Shown: positions 12,301-23,962, counted from the first letter of the stretch. The stretch: 64,000 nt of DNA from Thelonectria olida (GCA_020736575.1 JAGPYM010000015.1:124001-188000); one strand, 5' to 3'. Numbers and translations are program-made. Notes: a model not told the origin generated them from the sequence alone.

Positions 12301-13193
12301 ATTTAGGCAGCACATCACGCGGTGTTTGTCCATCAAAGTTGCGGCACTCAGCGTCAGCGCCATGTTGTAACAGGAGCGTCATGAGTTTATCGTCGAATCT
12401 CCATGCTGCGTCGTGTAGCGGGCTCTCGCCTAGGTAGAAAGAAAGAGTTAGCCTCAGTCCCAACACAATGATTAGCTGCCTTCTCACCAAACACATCTTT
12501 GGTATTGACCTCTGCTCCGTGACTCAGCAATTCATTGACGACGTCGATTCGACTGTCGCCCTCTGGCCAGAATTGGATCCCGGCGACCGTGTGCAGCGGC
12601 GTGAGATGCTGGCTGTCCAAGGCGTTAACGTCGGCATGGTTTCTCAGTAAGAATGCCGTCAGCTTCTTGTTCGCAGTCCGCACTGCACAGAACAGAGGAG
12701 TCTTTCCGTATTTGTCCTGTTCGTCAACGGTGCCGCGGTGTTTCTGTACTATTTTATTGGCGGTAGTTTCTTGACGTTTTTCTATAGCCAGGTGCAGGGC
12801 CGTGGCCTGATCCTTGCCAGACTTGTGGCTCGGCTTGAAGTCGTCGCTCTTGATCAAGATTGCAGCAAAACTTGACTTGTTCGTGTTGATGGCCTGGGAA
12901 AGCAGCTCGCTGAAAGTGTCGTCGAAATGCTCTTCGCCGTTCAGCTTGGCGGCTGCTTTGACTTTGGCCGTAAGTCCAGAGTTTAGGAGTCCTTTGAGTT
13001 TGGCCTTGCTCTCGTCTCCGACCTTTTTTCCGAGCACCACGTTAACCTGATCCCTCCAGCGGCCCAGGGTTGTTGGACACTTTTCTGGGGCCAGTTGTGG
13101 ACTGACGCCTCGAGCTGCATGGCCTCCTGCGACGGGTGGCTGGCCAACCGATACCACGTGTGTTGCGATCTCTGCCGGCGTCTTGAAAGCCAT
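9309..13193 (-). CDS. Ankyrin repeat-CorA-like membrane protein
   Basis: There are twelve exons, from 5' to 3': 12488-13193, 11891-12429, 11820-11834, 11612-11761, 11488-11556, 11317-11424, 10951-11257, 10459-10856, 10072-10380, 9860-9970, 9688-9796 and 9309-9568. They total 3081 nt, or 1026 aa. Ankyrin repeats lie at about residues 140-300 (TALHLAIEKRQ, TPLFCAVRTAN, TPLHTVAG, SPLHDAAWR). The middle carries CorA-family hallmarks (PRTLDEWYYDML, MVHQLWLWKLD) and a long helical stretch. Two membrane segments lie near residues 890-918 and 943-962. The loop where CorA Mg channels have GMN reads FAIP, so metal transport cannot be assumed. Exon 3 is only 15 nt (MSWVT). The joint of exons 7 and 8 fixes the frame but leaves a variable insert. 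The family is widespread in Pezizomycotina and its physiological role is unclear. Confidence 0.9.
11820..11834 (-). other. 15-nt micro-exon of the ankyrin-CorA gene
   Basis: This exon encodes MSWVT between WIHVPANQ and DLVWRLTDD. The flanking introns (11835-11890 and 11762-11819) both open with the same 11 bases, GTGCGTCTTTC, and end in CAG. Skipping the exon would keep the frame because 15 is a multiple of three. Confidence 0.85.
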
Positions 13194-15020
13194 GGTGAAG
13201 ACGGTGAGCTCCGTGGCCCGTCGCGAACAACGATGGAGGAGTTTCAACCATTCGATAATGAGCGGCAGAGAGACTGATTCAAATATCCCTCGCCCCCAGC
13301 CTACCTCCAGCGGGGGGTGTAACCAACCCCAGTCAGCCTACGAAAATGTGACAAGGCTCGCAGGGCAGGCGCTTCTTGGCCCTCCATTCCCCAGGGCCAT
13401 CAAATCAACATCGGCGAGATGGTGGAGTTTCGCAAACCTCCCAACGGCCCCCAACATATGGGCCAATAACAGAGGTGACTCGCATGTGTGGCTCTCAGCT
13501 GATAATTTTGCAGGCAGACGTCCCTCGTCGCACAACCGCACCCGTGTAAAGTCACACTGTTGGAGATGAGCTTTCAACATGGTATTAAAGGCCAACTGGG
13601 TCCCAATTCGTTTTTTCCATAGTCATGAGTGAGAAGTGAGCAGCGGGCGTCACAATGCCAAGTTACATGTATATTAGTAAACCAAGGCCGTTTTTCTCTT
13701 GTGACAAATGCAAGGCCTTTACTGAGGGTCTTGATTGAAAGACTTCTCAAAGATTAAATCAATCATGCTAAAACCACTCCAAGCTCACTCTCAATTTGTT
13801 CTCCTGATGACCCAAAATACTTCCTCATGTCCAGGATTCCGCACCGACGGCCAAGGTGACGACTATCCGCAACCAGATAAAAAATGCCGATGTTGGCAAA
13901 TGAGCATGGCAAGACGAAACGGCAATAGTGAGCCAAGTGGCTCAGCTATATTGTCACGGGCATGCACCGTAACGGGGAAGTCGAGATGGGGGAAGCCTTG
14001 CAAGGAGGCGATTCACGGCACCTACGATATGATGGCCGAGAGAGCTAATGACCCAGTCGATAGAGATGAAAGATGAGTGCAAAGATGACACGGAATGAAT
14101 TCTCCTACTTGAGTTGGGCGGGCAGGCAGCCTTTTATCCTAGTACCCCTTCCGCGGATCGGATCCATAACTTGACGCCTTGACCGGGGGAACCATCCCGG
14201 TTCCTGTAACATGTAGTGGCTTATTCTATCGATGTGTGGCTTATTCTGTAGCTTGTTCTATCTACGCCCTCAGAAAATAGAAGAAATGCGAATCGTGAGG
14301 CCGAGCTACTACGCCGTGGTTCAGAGGTGAGCTACCCATGCTATCACTGCGACAGCAATGAAGTTTGACAGCGGCAGAAGAAGCTTGAGAAGCCCAAGTA
14401 AGCCTTGTAATTGTGCTGCAATCGGGCGAAGCGCATGATGCAGAGTAGACACAGCTTGGAGATTGGTTCATCACACGGTACAAACGCGATTTGATTTAAG
14501 AGTCAGTAGATGAGTACGCGTCCAATATCAAAGTTAAGACATCCTGCTCGAGCGGCACAGTAGAAGTTAGTGCAAGCCAGGCCGGGTTGCACACCTTCTA
14601 ATAAGGTTCTTAATAAAGTTATGATAATAATACTCGTCTAACATATAAGCGCGGATTGGCGTGCGGATTATTCGTCTCCAGGTACCAATCTGGCTAGAGT
14701 TTCTGCTCGTTCACGAAAGAAACGTTGAACGATGAACGTCCCCCAAACAAGGGTAGAAGCTTGCTCGCTGAACAACAGCTTCAACTTTTGGCGTGTATGA
14801 ATGTATTGAAATGCCTAGATACCTCTATCTGGATCACAGTCGAGGGCTGCATCCTCTTGACTGGTTCATGGTTGAGAAATTGATGTTAACCACTGGGCCA
14901 CGATTGAGAACTATCCATGACCCTGTGTTGATTGACGCGACCATCTTGGGTGACAGCCATGTTGTGGTGCCCAGTCCAACCCTGCCCTCATGGCGATGCC
15001 AGAGCATCCCGTCCTCGCGC
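13194..15020. other. Long spacer without a recognised gene
   Basis: The right side of the ankyrin-CorA start is its promoter. An open frame at 13735-14076 (113 aa) has no recognisable domain and unremarkable composition, so it is not called. The part from about 14590 to 14660 is AT-rich. It is also the 3' flank of the secreted-protein gene that ends at 15021. Confidence 0.4.
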
Positions 15021-15506
15021 TTAAGAGTACCACGCGTTGATCTGGTACAACTGGCCATTGGCTTCCCAAGTGCCAGACAGCTTCTGCTCGGTGTTGACAC
15101 ATTGGTTGATGATGTTCCTGCTCTTGTTAGATGGATCACAGATGAAGTTTATCATTTCACAACGTACTCGGTGGCATCCTATCATGAAGTTTAGTTAGCT
15201 TAGATTCCCATTTACAGGCATGTGCGTGCATCGTACCCAGCAGTCCTTGAATCCCTTCTGGCTGCCCGTCTTCTTACGGCTGAGGGAAACGTTGACCGTC
15301 ACCGAGGCAAGGCCACGGATTGTCTTTGAAGAATGAGTTGTGCAGTCTTGCTGGTAGGCGCAATCCGTGTTTGCGCACATCTTGGCACGAGCATCCCAGT
15401 ACGCATCTCCCCACTGAGAAATGCCCTTCTGAGTGTTTCCAAAACAGTCGGCCGCAGAAGCCGCAGCGACAAGAAGGCTCAGGGCGCAAATATTGATAAG
15501 CTGCAT
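15021..15506 (-). CDS. Small secreted cysteine-rich protein with an 11-nt exon
   Basis: Three exons are proposed: 15237-15506, 15168-15178 and 15021-15117 (378 nt, 125 aa). The protein starts with a signal peptide (MQLINICALSLLVAAASA). The mature part carries six cysteines and ends in ANGQLYQINAWYS. Unspliced reading would end at 15195 with an unrelated tail. Splicing after KDCW through the 11-nt exon restores DCWDATENIINQC and continues for about 25 more sensible residues. Introns are 58 and 50 bp with GTACG donors, CTAAC branch sites and AG acceptors. The even cysteine number suggests three disulfide bonds outside the cell. No domain is recognised and an effector-like role is only a guess. 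A TATA-like box lies about 90 bp upstream of the ATG. Confidence 0.78.
15168..15178 (-). other. 11-nt micro-exon of the secreted protein gene
   Basis: The exon supplies DAT plus two bases of the next codon between KDCW and the exon starting at 15117. It is supported by flanking splice signals and by the sensible protein obtained only when it is included. Confidence 0.7.
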
Positions 15507-15592
15507 ATTGAAGGCTGAGATATGATGAACTCGATGTTGGAAGAAGAGGATGGTGTTTGAAAGAAAATCCAGCAAGACAGCTTCCGTTGCTC

Positions 15593-15602
15593 TTTATATA
15601 GC
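15593..15602 (-). promoter_or_regulatory. TATA-like box of the secreted protein gene
   Basis: On the minus strand the sequence reads GCTATATAAA about 90 bp upstream of the ATG at 15506, a plausible core-promoter element for a strongly expressed small secreted protein. Confidence 0.45.
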
Positions 15603-16976
15603 TATAAGCTGGCTGAAGAGTGGACGTTGCTCCCTTACGGTTATGGCTTACTCTGCCAGTAGGCATTTGATGATCCCATCACTAATCCTGTCCAGTCGTT
15701 GTCTCCATTTAGCGAACATTATGTGATCATTTCACGCTAGTATACCAAAGTGCCATGTCGAGTACTTTTGGCCTTAGCAGAGAAACATCACGGTCCGCTT
15801 TCGCCTCTTGCGCTTACCCCTGCGTCTGTTTCTCTGTGGGTACTCGTGTGGAAGTATTATACGTAAAAATGATTGATTTGTCACGGTTGCTCGAATCAAG
15901 CCAGCCCTGAGCCTATTTCTATCTTCGTTCAGCATCTCGTAGTTTTACTGTCGGGTCTCTGGAGATGCTCCATGTCTCTGAGAAACCAGCTGGGAGTATT
16001 TCTCCCTCCATTGGTGAAGGCGTTTGTGTCAAGCGCATCCATTTTTTATCACCGCAAACTTCAGTGTCGATTTCGCCTCTAGGTGAGGGTCTCACCAGTG
16101 GCAACATAACGGGTTCCAAGACTAAACAGCCCCGAATCATCCCGGAGCGGGTTTGACGGGGCGGACGCTTACATGATTCCATCTCGAAAATAGGATCAGG
16201 TAAAACAAACCCCTTTCAAGATTCCACCTGACAAGAGCGGGGGCCAATAATGTTGGTCCACGCCTTGCCGCATGCATCGGTCGGCCGACCCGTGTGCCTC
16301 GAGTCCTCGGTGTAAGTGTCTGAGGCCCACCAACAGCGGGCACCTTTGTAAGACGAGTCAAAATAGCAAAGGAACCAAACATCAAATTGGCTGGCACTCG
16401 AAACAGATTATCCAGCCTATGGCAGATCACTATTGAAGACTGACCACCAAGCTGTAGTCTAAGAGGCGGCAGGTAATGAAGGTGCCAAGCTGGTCGCACG
16501 TGCATGAGGCCTGTGTGATTCGACCTGATGGATATCGTCTCCATGCCTCCTTTTTTAATGTTTACTAATCACCCAACCGTCCTCCGCTTGAGTATAGCCA
16601 GCATGGCAGAGCCTTCATTGCGGAGACCTCTCATGGTCCAACTTCAATCATTGTAACCCAGTTCATTTTGAGATAAAAACTCAGCATGTGCCGTTATCAT
16701 TGTCACAGGAAACACCTTCCTTGGTTTGGTCACAACTCGACTTCGATTTGGAACCTCATTGGCTGAGTAACATCAAGAAACACATCATGAAGTCCACGAA
16801 GCCAGTAAAAGGTTGCATAGTTTCGGGGTGATACTCAAGCCTCGCCTCGATGGACCTTACTTCGGACTAGCATGATACCTGCATGTCCGTATCATACTCT
16901 GAGGCGGCGTTCTGTTTCAAGCCTCTCTTAAAAGTCAATAAGGGGAAACTCCCAGGCTGCGCTTATACATTAGCAG
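15603..16976. other. Spacer without a recognised gene
   Basis: Only short shadow frames are present. The left end is the upstream region of the secreted-protein gene. No domain, signal peptide or repeat was seen. Confidence 0.4.
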
Positions 16977-19172
16977 GTGTCATCAAAAAGCCCGGCATGG
17001 CCTCAAACCTCCTTTACCCTGCCAACAAGTCAGTTGTCTCAACTGTGCTTTTTCATTAGTCGATGCCTTTGGCTATCTCTACGCCACAAAGCCAACATAC
17101 AGGTCAGCGAAGCGCGTGTCTTCGATAACAACTCTTCAACAACATATTACCAACTCCAACAGTTTGCGCGCAAACACCCTCAGGATTTGTTGCAGTACCT
17201 GCGGGTTGCTTGGGAGCGCGAAGGATGCCGGGATCTCAAGTCTCCGTCCTTGATATCAGAGTTGAAAGCCACCCAAGTTCTTTGCGACGGAGGAAAGACA
17301 GGAGCGCTGTCGGAGACTTTCTTGCCTGAGCGAGAACTTGTCTTCATTCATCAGAAGTACATGGTGCACCCTGAGAAGTTCCCATTTATCGAATTCCCGG
17401 GCCCATTAACACGCAACGAAATTCAGGGCCAATGGGCCTTTCTCGAACTTCACCTCAGCGTGGGAACCCAGGACGGCCTCGATTTCTACCTCGAGATGCT
17501 CACCTCCATCCGGCGACACTCTGGACGATTGATGCTGGAATTTCCACGCCGAATCTGGGAGCTGTATCTCCGCATTAATGCTGTGTGTGCGACGAGCGGC
17601 GATGAAGGCGAAGCGAGAGATAAGATCAGGTAAGTCAACTTTCCCTCATATCGCTAATGAGACCTATCGATGCTGATGCAGCGAAGGGACTCGTTTCAGA
17701 AGCATGGACTCGTTCTGGTGTCAGATGGGTTCTGGAAGACCCCGAGTGAATGTCTACAGAAATGCCCTTCCAGCATGCTTTCCAAGATCGGGGTGCTCCT
17801 ATTTCCCAGCTCCTGGGAAGCCAGTGACGCGGAATGTGCCGAGGTGACGCAATTCTTCGAGAATACTTTGAGAATTCAGCACACATGCTCGCCAGATGAC
17901 TGTTTGCACGAAGTGGACATGATTCGCCATCACCCCGCGTTCGCATCGATAAACCGCATGACTCGCTATTGCGAATTCATGAATGAGACAGTCCCGTATC
18001 TCTATGTTTTGAACGTACGGAGGCTTAGGTCGGTTTCATTTCATTCCAGCAAAGTGTCATGCTAATGTAATAGCAGATTGGACCTCATCCGCAAGGCGTG
18101 TATTGCCGTTGAACAGGACAATACGATCCAGTGGTGCAAGCCGCCCGATTGCGTCTGGGCTCCGGGCGTCGACATCCCAAGATACGTCGACCTAAGCGAG
18201 ACCTACCCAAATCTTGAATCCTTCTTCAGTGGCTTTCTCGGCGTCAAAAAGTCCGGGTTCGGTCTCGCTTACAGTGAACTGACCAATTTAAATTCGGTTG
18301 ATATATCGGTGGCGGCGGTAAAACAGTTGCTCCTGTTATTGAACGCTTCCCTGTTGGAACATGGGGATTTGCTTGACCCTGATCAGCTTCTGTCACGCCC
18401 TGTTTTCCCGATTAGTCTTCTAGTGGCCAGATCAAGCTTCGTTCGATCGACTGCGACGTCTATGTTGCGGACCGGGACATCCTTTATCAACATTTTGCTG
18501 ACAAAGTAGAGACACTCGATTTACGCCTTATGAGGCCTGGGCACTCGAACCTCTCATGGTATGGGCGGGCCTCGAAGACCGATACCTGTCTTGGAATGTC
18601 GAAGAAACGACCTACCTGGAGGATGCTGCCCCAGAACCCCTGAATGGAATGTTGACGACAACCAAGGCTCGTGGTCTTGTTCGGTACGTGTTTGCAAACC
18701 GTACTTAGAGCCTAAGCCAATACCAAAACACCGTTCTAGGATCGCAAGCCATTTCTGGACCCCTCGAGTTGGGACTTCGGCACAGAGGTGATATATTCTT
18801 GAGAAGCTTGAACGAGTTCACTTTTTTCAGACCGACATGATCTATCGGCGACTCGTTTTGAATACAAGTAAGAGGCCTGTTGTGGTTGAGAAGCTAACAG
18901 GCCAACTTCACATTGAAGAGGGCAATGGCGAGTTGAGGATATATATCCCCCATAGCCAAGAAGCCCAGGTGTTCTTTTCCATAATGCTGCTTCCACGCGG
19001 TCTTGTGGTGTGGATGATGCCCGGCCTGGATAGTCAAGTCACTGAAAGAGTCAACGAAGTTGCTGTGAGTCTTGAAGAGTTTTATGAACGCCAGACACAC
19101 TTTGACCGATCGCATACTTGATGAGTCTGGGATTGTGAAGATCGAGGACCTAGTGTCGAAAGCCACCATCGA
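16977..19172 (+). pseudogene. 3' relic of a sacsin/NO VEIN-like large ATPase protein
   Basis: Only the C-terminal third of a family that normally exceeds 1000 residues is present, so the N-terminal ATPase part is missing. Segments are 16977-17629, about 17687-18028 and from 18077 on, joined by introns 17630-17686 and 18029-18076. Recognisable stretches are LLQYLRVAWEREG, LPERELVFIHQKY, GQWAFLELHLSVG, IQWCKPPDCVW, YVADRDILYQHFADK, VWAGLEDRYLSW, LHIEEGNGELRIYIPH and RILDESGIVKIEDLV. These lie in different frames, so shifts occur near 18412, near 18540, near 18790 and near 19108. The family assignment rests on remembered motif layout and is moderate. I infer an unexpressed or non-functional remnant. 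Confidence 0.6.
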
Positions 19173-20279
19173 GTGAGTTCCCATTGTGTTCCTCTACGCC
19201 CTGTTACTTATCCTTTCCATTAGCCCACAGCCCTCTAGCTCAGCTCAAGCCTTGGTTCAATGTCGTTCCGAGAGCGTTGAGACTGAACAAGTTAGGATGA
19301 CACGATGGTAAATGTTAATCGAGAGTATATCTGCCGCAGAAGTACACGGTGCAGGTGATAACCGGTTGAAGCGTAATATAGTGAATATGTTTAGAAGACT
19401 CAATCTTGATGTACCTAATTACCTCATAGCTGGAGTAACTTTCATCGCCAATGGCCAGGCTCTGTGAAGCCTTAAGAGTGGCGGTCAAGCTCCCTGCTTG
19501 AATTGAGACCTCCTCTGGCTCTTATCAACCTGGAGTCTGTAGTCATGGATTGGCTGAAGGAATCTGACCAGGGTTAGAGGAATCTATAAAGGAATAGCGT
19601 CCTCTCTAGGCGAGGCAAGGAACAGCATTCTTCTTGGCGTTCATGAAATCCTTTGCCCAGTCTGCTCCATTATATGAGCGAATATACGAATCCTTCGTAT
19701 TGCTTCGCCTCGAGCAGAACAAGCATCCTTTCGGAATATCCATACTAGATTCGGGGACTGCCGAGCACATCCCAGCCTGTGCTAGCGACCTCCCTCAACC
19801 AATTGGTGGACTCGGAGCGAGAGCCCATCCGACATCCGAGAGCTTAACGTTGACCCTGGGAGCATCGGCCCACACGAGCATGTTGGTGCAACCCTGGTCC
19901 CTTGAATGAGGCGCTGCCGAGTTCCCCGTCAGTCTGGCAAGCGGGCACTTTTCATGACCTGCTTTTGGAGGATGGTGGTGGTTCTAATTTGTGGAATGTT
20001 GTTGGTTCTTATTTGTAACTGAATGCTGTTAACTTTGCGGAGCCGACGGATCACACATGACGAAGTCCAAGCCGGAAGAAAGCCTTTTTGCATAACTCCT
20101 GCCAGGGGAAACGTAAAATCAACGCAGGAGTTTAGCCTGTACTTGTGGAAGGATTCTCCCCAGCGCATAAGACAACAACTATAAGAAGAGTGTCTTCAGA
20201 GGATGAGAAACAAACCATCTCATCTCCCTCTCAACCCAATTTAACAAGTCTCTTGACAACAACACCACACCTCTACAAA
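19173..20279. other. Spacer upstream of the IDI-2-like gene
   Basis: No supported gene is seen. An open frame at 19634-19909 has no signal of being real. The final 150 bases are AC-rich, like the leader of the gene at 20280. Confidence 0.4.
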
Positions 20280-20717
20280 ATGAAGTTCATCAGCGCATTC
20301 AGCACCCTTGTTGCCTACGTGGCAGTTGGTGCCCTCTCAATGCCATCAGACTCAGCCGCTGCTGAATGCGGCGCCCTTGGCGTTGCCGATTGGGACTTGA
20401 ACAGCCTTCCAGCTGGGGTCGATGTCAAAGACCTTCGCAAATGCAAAGAGCACCCATTGTCCCTTGTCAGCCCCAACGAAGTCGAAAACAGCCTTGAAAA
20501 GAGGACTTGCTACGACGGACCAAAGAGTGGTGGATGTAGCGACGGATGGTGCTGGAAGACTTGCGGCAGTGGTGGACGGTGGTGCTGGGGGGCTTGGAAT
20601 AACGGATTTGGAGACTGGGTAAAGTGCAAAGCAGACACCACTTGTTTTGGCGCTTTCGGTACTGGCGGCGCAGCTTGCTCGCAAGGAAGTTGCAAGAAAT
20701 GCGGATGTGGCTGCTAA
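20280..20717 (+). CDS. Secreted 12-cysteine protein with Kex2 site, IDI-2-like
   Basis: This is a single-exon gene for 145 aa. Residues 1-20 form a signal peptide (MKFISAFSTLVAYVAVGALS). A pro-region follows and ends in the dibasic Kex2 site SLEKR at about residue 75. The predicted mature peptide of about 70 residues starts TCYDGPKSGGCSDGWCWKTC and contains twelve cysteines, glycine and tryptophan-rich loops, and a C-terminal KKCGCGC. Twelve cysteines allow six disulfide bonds. The layout resembles IDI-2-type small secreted proteins, which in Podospora are induced during incompatibility. That match is from memory and not tested. The ATG at 20280 is the one directly before the signal peptide; upstream in-frame codons do not make a leader. 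A secreted defence or interaction role is possible. Confidence 0.85.
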   Translation: MKFISAFSTLVAYVAVGALSMPSDSAAAECGALGVADWDLNSLPAGVDVKDLRKCKEHPLSLVSPNEVENSLEKRTCYDGPKSGGCSDGWCWKTCGSGGRWCWGAWNNGFGDWVKCKADTTCFGAFGTGGAACSQGSCKKCGCGC

Positions 20718-21407
20718 GCTTTGAGCCGAGAAGAAGGCTGGTGATGGGCTTCTCGGTTGCGAATTATTTGGAGAGCATCGAGCTGGCGAGGGTTGGGCAT
20801 ATGGTCAGTTGTGTCTCCGAGCTCACAGAAGGAGTGAGTGAGTGAGTGTTTAGGCTGGTCGTGTAAGTGCCGCAAGCGAAGGGCTTCGGCACAAATTCTG
20901 GGAGGACGTTGTAGGCCGTGCTGTTAGGCCCAAACTCACCCTCGACTATATTCCAATCGAGTTTTTTTTCGAAACCACCTTGATAAAGGATGCGTGCCAT
21001 GTCGGTCACTGAACAACATATCGATCGAGCCATCTGCACTGTTGTAGTTCATTTTGTGTCAAAGATGTCTCGAAGAAGATCAAGAAAATCTTGAAGCTAC
21101 TATGGAGTGTAGGCGCAAGACGATCAAGTCGAAACCCGAGGGAAAAGCTGACATGGACATATTCAAGGTTCGCGCAATTCGCCCAAAGATTCATAAAATG
21201 CACGCATCGAGGCAAGGAGCCACTTGCGGCCGAACATGGATAATAAGTCACCACAAGAGCGGGTTGTTTAAAATTTTAAAATTTTTTAAAATACAAATAA
21301 AAAGATTGCATGAAAAAGTTACTATTACCTACTTGAGCACATCATGTCGGCAAGTCGTCGTTGTGTTCCATGAGCATCGTGGCCATACCTTATAAATTCC
21401 ACACAAG
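20718..21407. other. Spacer with an AT-rich patch
   Basis: No gene is seen. Positions about 21265-21310 are strongly AT-rich, with runs of A and T. GAGTGAGTGAGTG near 20832 is a minor simple repeat. Confidence 0.4.
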
Positions 21408-23962
21408 ATGGATCCGCTGAACGCAGTGTCACTCGCTGCATGCGTCGTCCAATTCACTGACTTTACCATTCGGCTCTTCTCCGAAGCACACGACGTCTAC
21501 AAGTCCGCCTCCGGCCAGACATCACAGACCGTCGCGCTATCCGCCGTGGCGGCCGATCTCTCCCTTTTGAGCGAAGAGATCGAAAAGCAGTCTCAGAATG
21601 TGAGTACAAGCCGGGGGCGCAGGCCGCTCGGAATTCAACCTCGTTCGCCTCTGCGGAGAGTGTAGGGTAGTCAGTCAGGAACTCCAGAAAGCCCTCACTC
21701 AGCTTCGAGCAGAGGGCACAGGGTCCATCAACTTTGCTGTCAACAGCTTCGTCGTGGTTGTGAAGGGTTTTTGGTCCAGAGATAAAATCAATGGTCTCGT
21801 GACAAGATGGGGGAGATAAGGCAGCAGATGATGATGGCGGCAATTGTGTGCCTATGGTACGTCTATCTATCTGTTAACTTCACGCTTAGTCCTCAACTCA
21901 TTCATCGCTACAGGCAGGAAAAGGGACGAGAATCAGACAACATCCAGCAATTGTCCAAACAGCAGGCCGACATGATGGGAAGTCTGAGCCGGATTCACGC
22001 AACCACGCGCCAGCTAAACGACCACATTCACGGTGTTTTCTCAACCTCACGTTCGGCTGAGGTTTCGCTACGAAAGGTGCAACACGACTACTCATTTCCT
22101 CACTCGTCGTTTCCGACGGACAAGACACTGGCAAGCCTGGCTGTGGCAAATCGACCCTCATGAAATTCATTCTCAAGGACGAACGTTTGCACCGTCATCT
22201 ACGTGCCCGCTCTAAGGACCGACAGATTGCTCTCGCATCGTTCTATTTTTGGGCAGCAGGAACAGACATGCGGACATCGCAAGAGGGGCTCCTCCGGACT
22301 CTCCTCCATCAACTACTGCGGCAACTACGCCATTTGGTTCCTATTGCGTGCCCGAGGAGATGGAATCTCTTCAAGATATTCGGTCCCGATGCCCTGCGAC
22401 TTTTTCCCGAGTGGAGCTGGCGAGAACTTCTTGAGGGCTTCTCCATTCTTGCCTCGGAGAGCGGAAAGGATTTCTGCATTGCACTCTTCATCGATGGTCT
22501 CGACGAGTTCCATGGGAATCATGAAACGCTTGTCAACTTCATCCAAGCACTGCACGAACATGGTCAAGGCGATGTCAAGGTTTGTGTCAGTAGCCGGCCC
22601 TGGAACGTCTTTGTCGACGCTTACAAGCGCAATCCAAGCCTGCAAGTCCAGGATCTGACCAAGGGCGACATCGGTCTTTTTGTCCGAGAAAAGTTCCAAC
22701 AGCGCCAAGGGTTCCGCGAGCTACAAGAAGTCTTCCCTGTCGACGCACGCGAGATCATGGACGGAGTGGTCGAGAAAGCACAGGGAGTTTTCCTGTGGGT
22801 TTCTATTGTTGTAAGGCTCCTTCTCACCAGCCTCACGGAGGGAGACAAATTGTCCGCCCTGAAGAAGCTGCTTGAGTCGCTCCCTGATGACTTGTCTCAG
22901 CTTTACCAAGGTATCTGGAACAGGGTGCAACCACAATACCTCCCCAATGCATCGCAGTTCTTCCAGATACACAAGGCATCACTCACTACCACTCTACAAG
23001 CCACCACATTGTGGTTCGCGGACGAGGAATTTGCCTTGGACTTAGACGTCAATGCGACGCTTTCCGCCAAGAAGAGCCACATCGTTGACTCGATCAAGAG
23101 AAGGCTCAATAGTCGCACCAAGGGAATTCTCGAGGTCACTCCTCAAGATACCATCGAATACCTACATAGAACTGCACATGATTGGGTGCGTGGCATTTGG
23201 AAAGACGTCCTAGCCCAGTCTCCTCCGGGATTCGACCCCTACCTGGCACTTCTGAAGGCGTCGGTGGCGCAGTATAGAGGCAAGAGAAGTGGCATTGCGA
23301 AAGACTTCTGGCAGGGAATCCTCGGTTCAAGTCCTCACAAGGAATTCTGGCAGGAGATCCTAGGCTTGATGAACTACGCGGCCAGAATAGACGACTCACC
23401 TGCAAGCACGGCAGTCCTTGTTCAGGCTTTGGATATGCTGGATGCCACTGCCACACAGCACGGCGCCGGGCTCGCCCCGGCCGGTCGCCATTGGTCCAGC
23501 ACCCAGGCGGTGAATTCACTCGATAATACTTTCATTGGTCTCGCTGCCCAGTTTGCCGTCCTTCCCTACGTTCGAGAGAAAGTTCTGAGCCGGCCACAAC
23601 TTATGCAGTCAAATCCCGGTACCATCTCGCTGCTTGAGAATGCCATTTTCGACTCGAGGTACTTCATGGATGAACCAGATGTGCGGCTCAACGCTCGCAC
23701 GCAAACGAGCACTATCACCACGCGACGCCTCGAGCTTGTGCGATTTCTTCTCGAAACCAATCCGAAATTAGACAGGAATGGGTTGCAGCTTGCCAAGTTG
23801 GTACGAGAACGCCCTTTCATAATGTCGCCATGTGTCGACAGAGACGGAGAGGCAGTCGACTACTGGGACGCAGTGGCGGCCTTGCTTCCGCAAAATGAGA
23901 GGAGCGTCAGGAGCACCATAAACCGGCCATTACAGACTCCCCCAAGAACTGGTCACCTCTGA
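21408..23962 (+). pseudogene. Broken NACHT-domain STAND gene
   Basis: The start MDPLNAVSLAACVVQFTDF is a typical fungal STAND N-terminus. The next part (NLVRLCGECRVVSQELQKAL) lies one frame off, placing a shift near 21610. A further one-base loss in a G run near 21805 switches to GEIRQQMMMAAIVCLW, which then splices by an intron at about 21856-21912. The linker before the P-loop at about 22085-22130 is scrambled or deleted. Walker A, GKPGCGKST (22130-22156), is intact and leads into a 600-codon open frame, 22160-23962. This contains FIDGLDEF (Walker B), VCVSSRPWNVF, GVFLWVSIVVRLLL and YLHRTAHDW. No C-terminal repeats follow. A functional protein would need non-standard splicing, so I call it a pseudogene. 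The long intact 3' frame suggests recent damage or a truncated product. Confidence 0.65.

Noticed and set aside
13735..14076. 113-codon open frame on the plus strand
   Set aside because: It has no domain, signal peptide or plausible composition, and lies in a spacer with no splice-supported extension.
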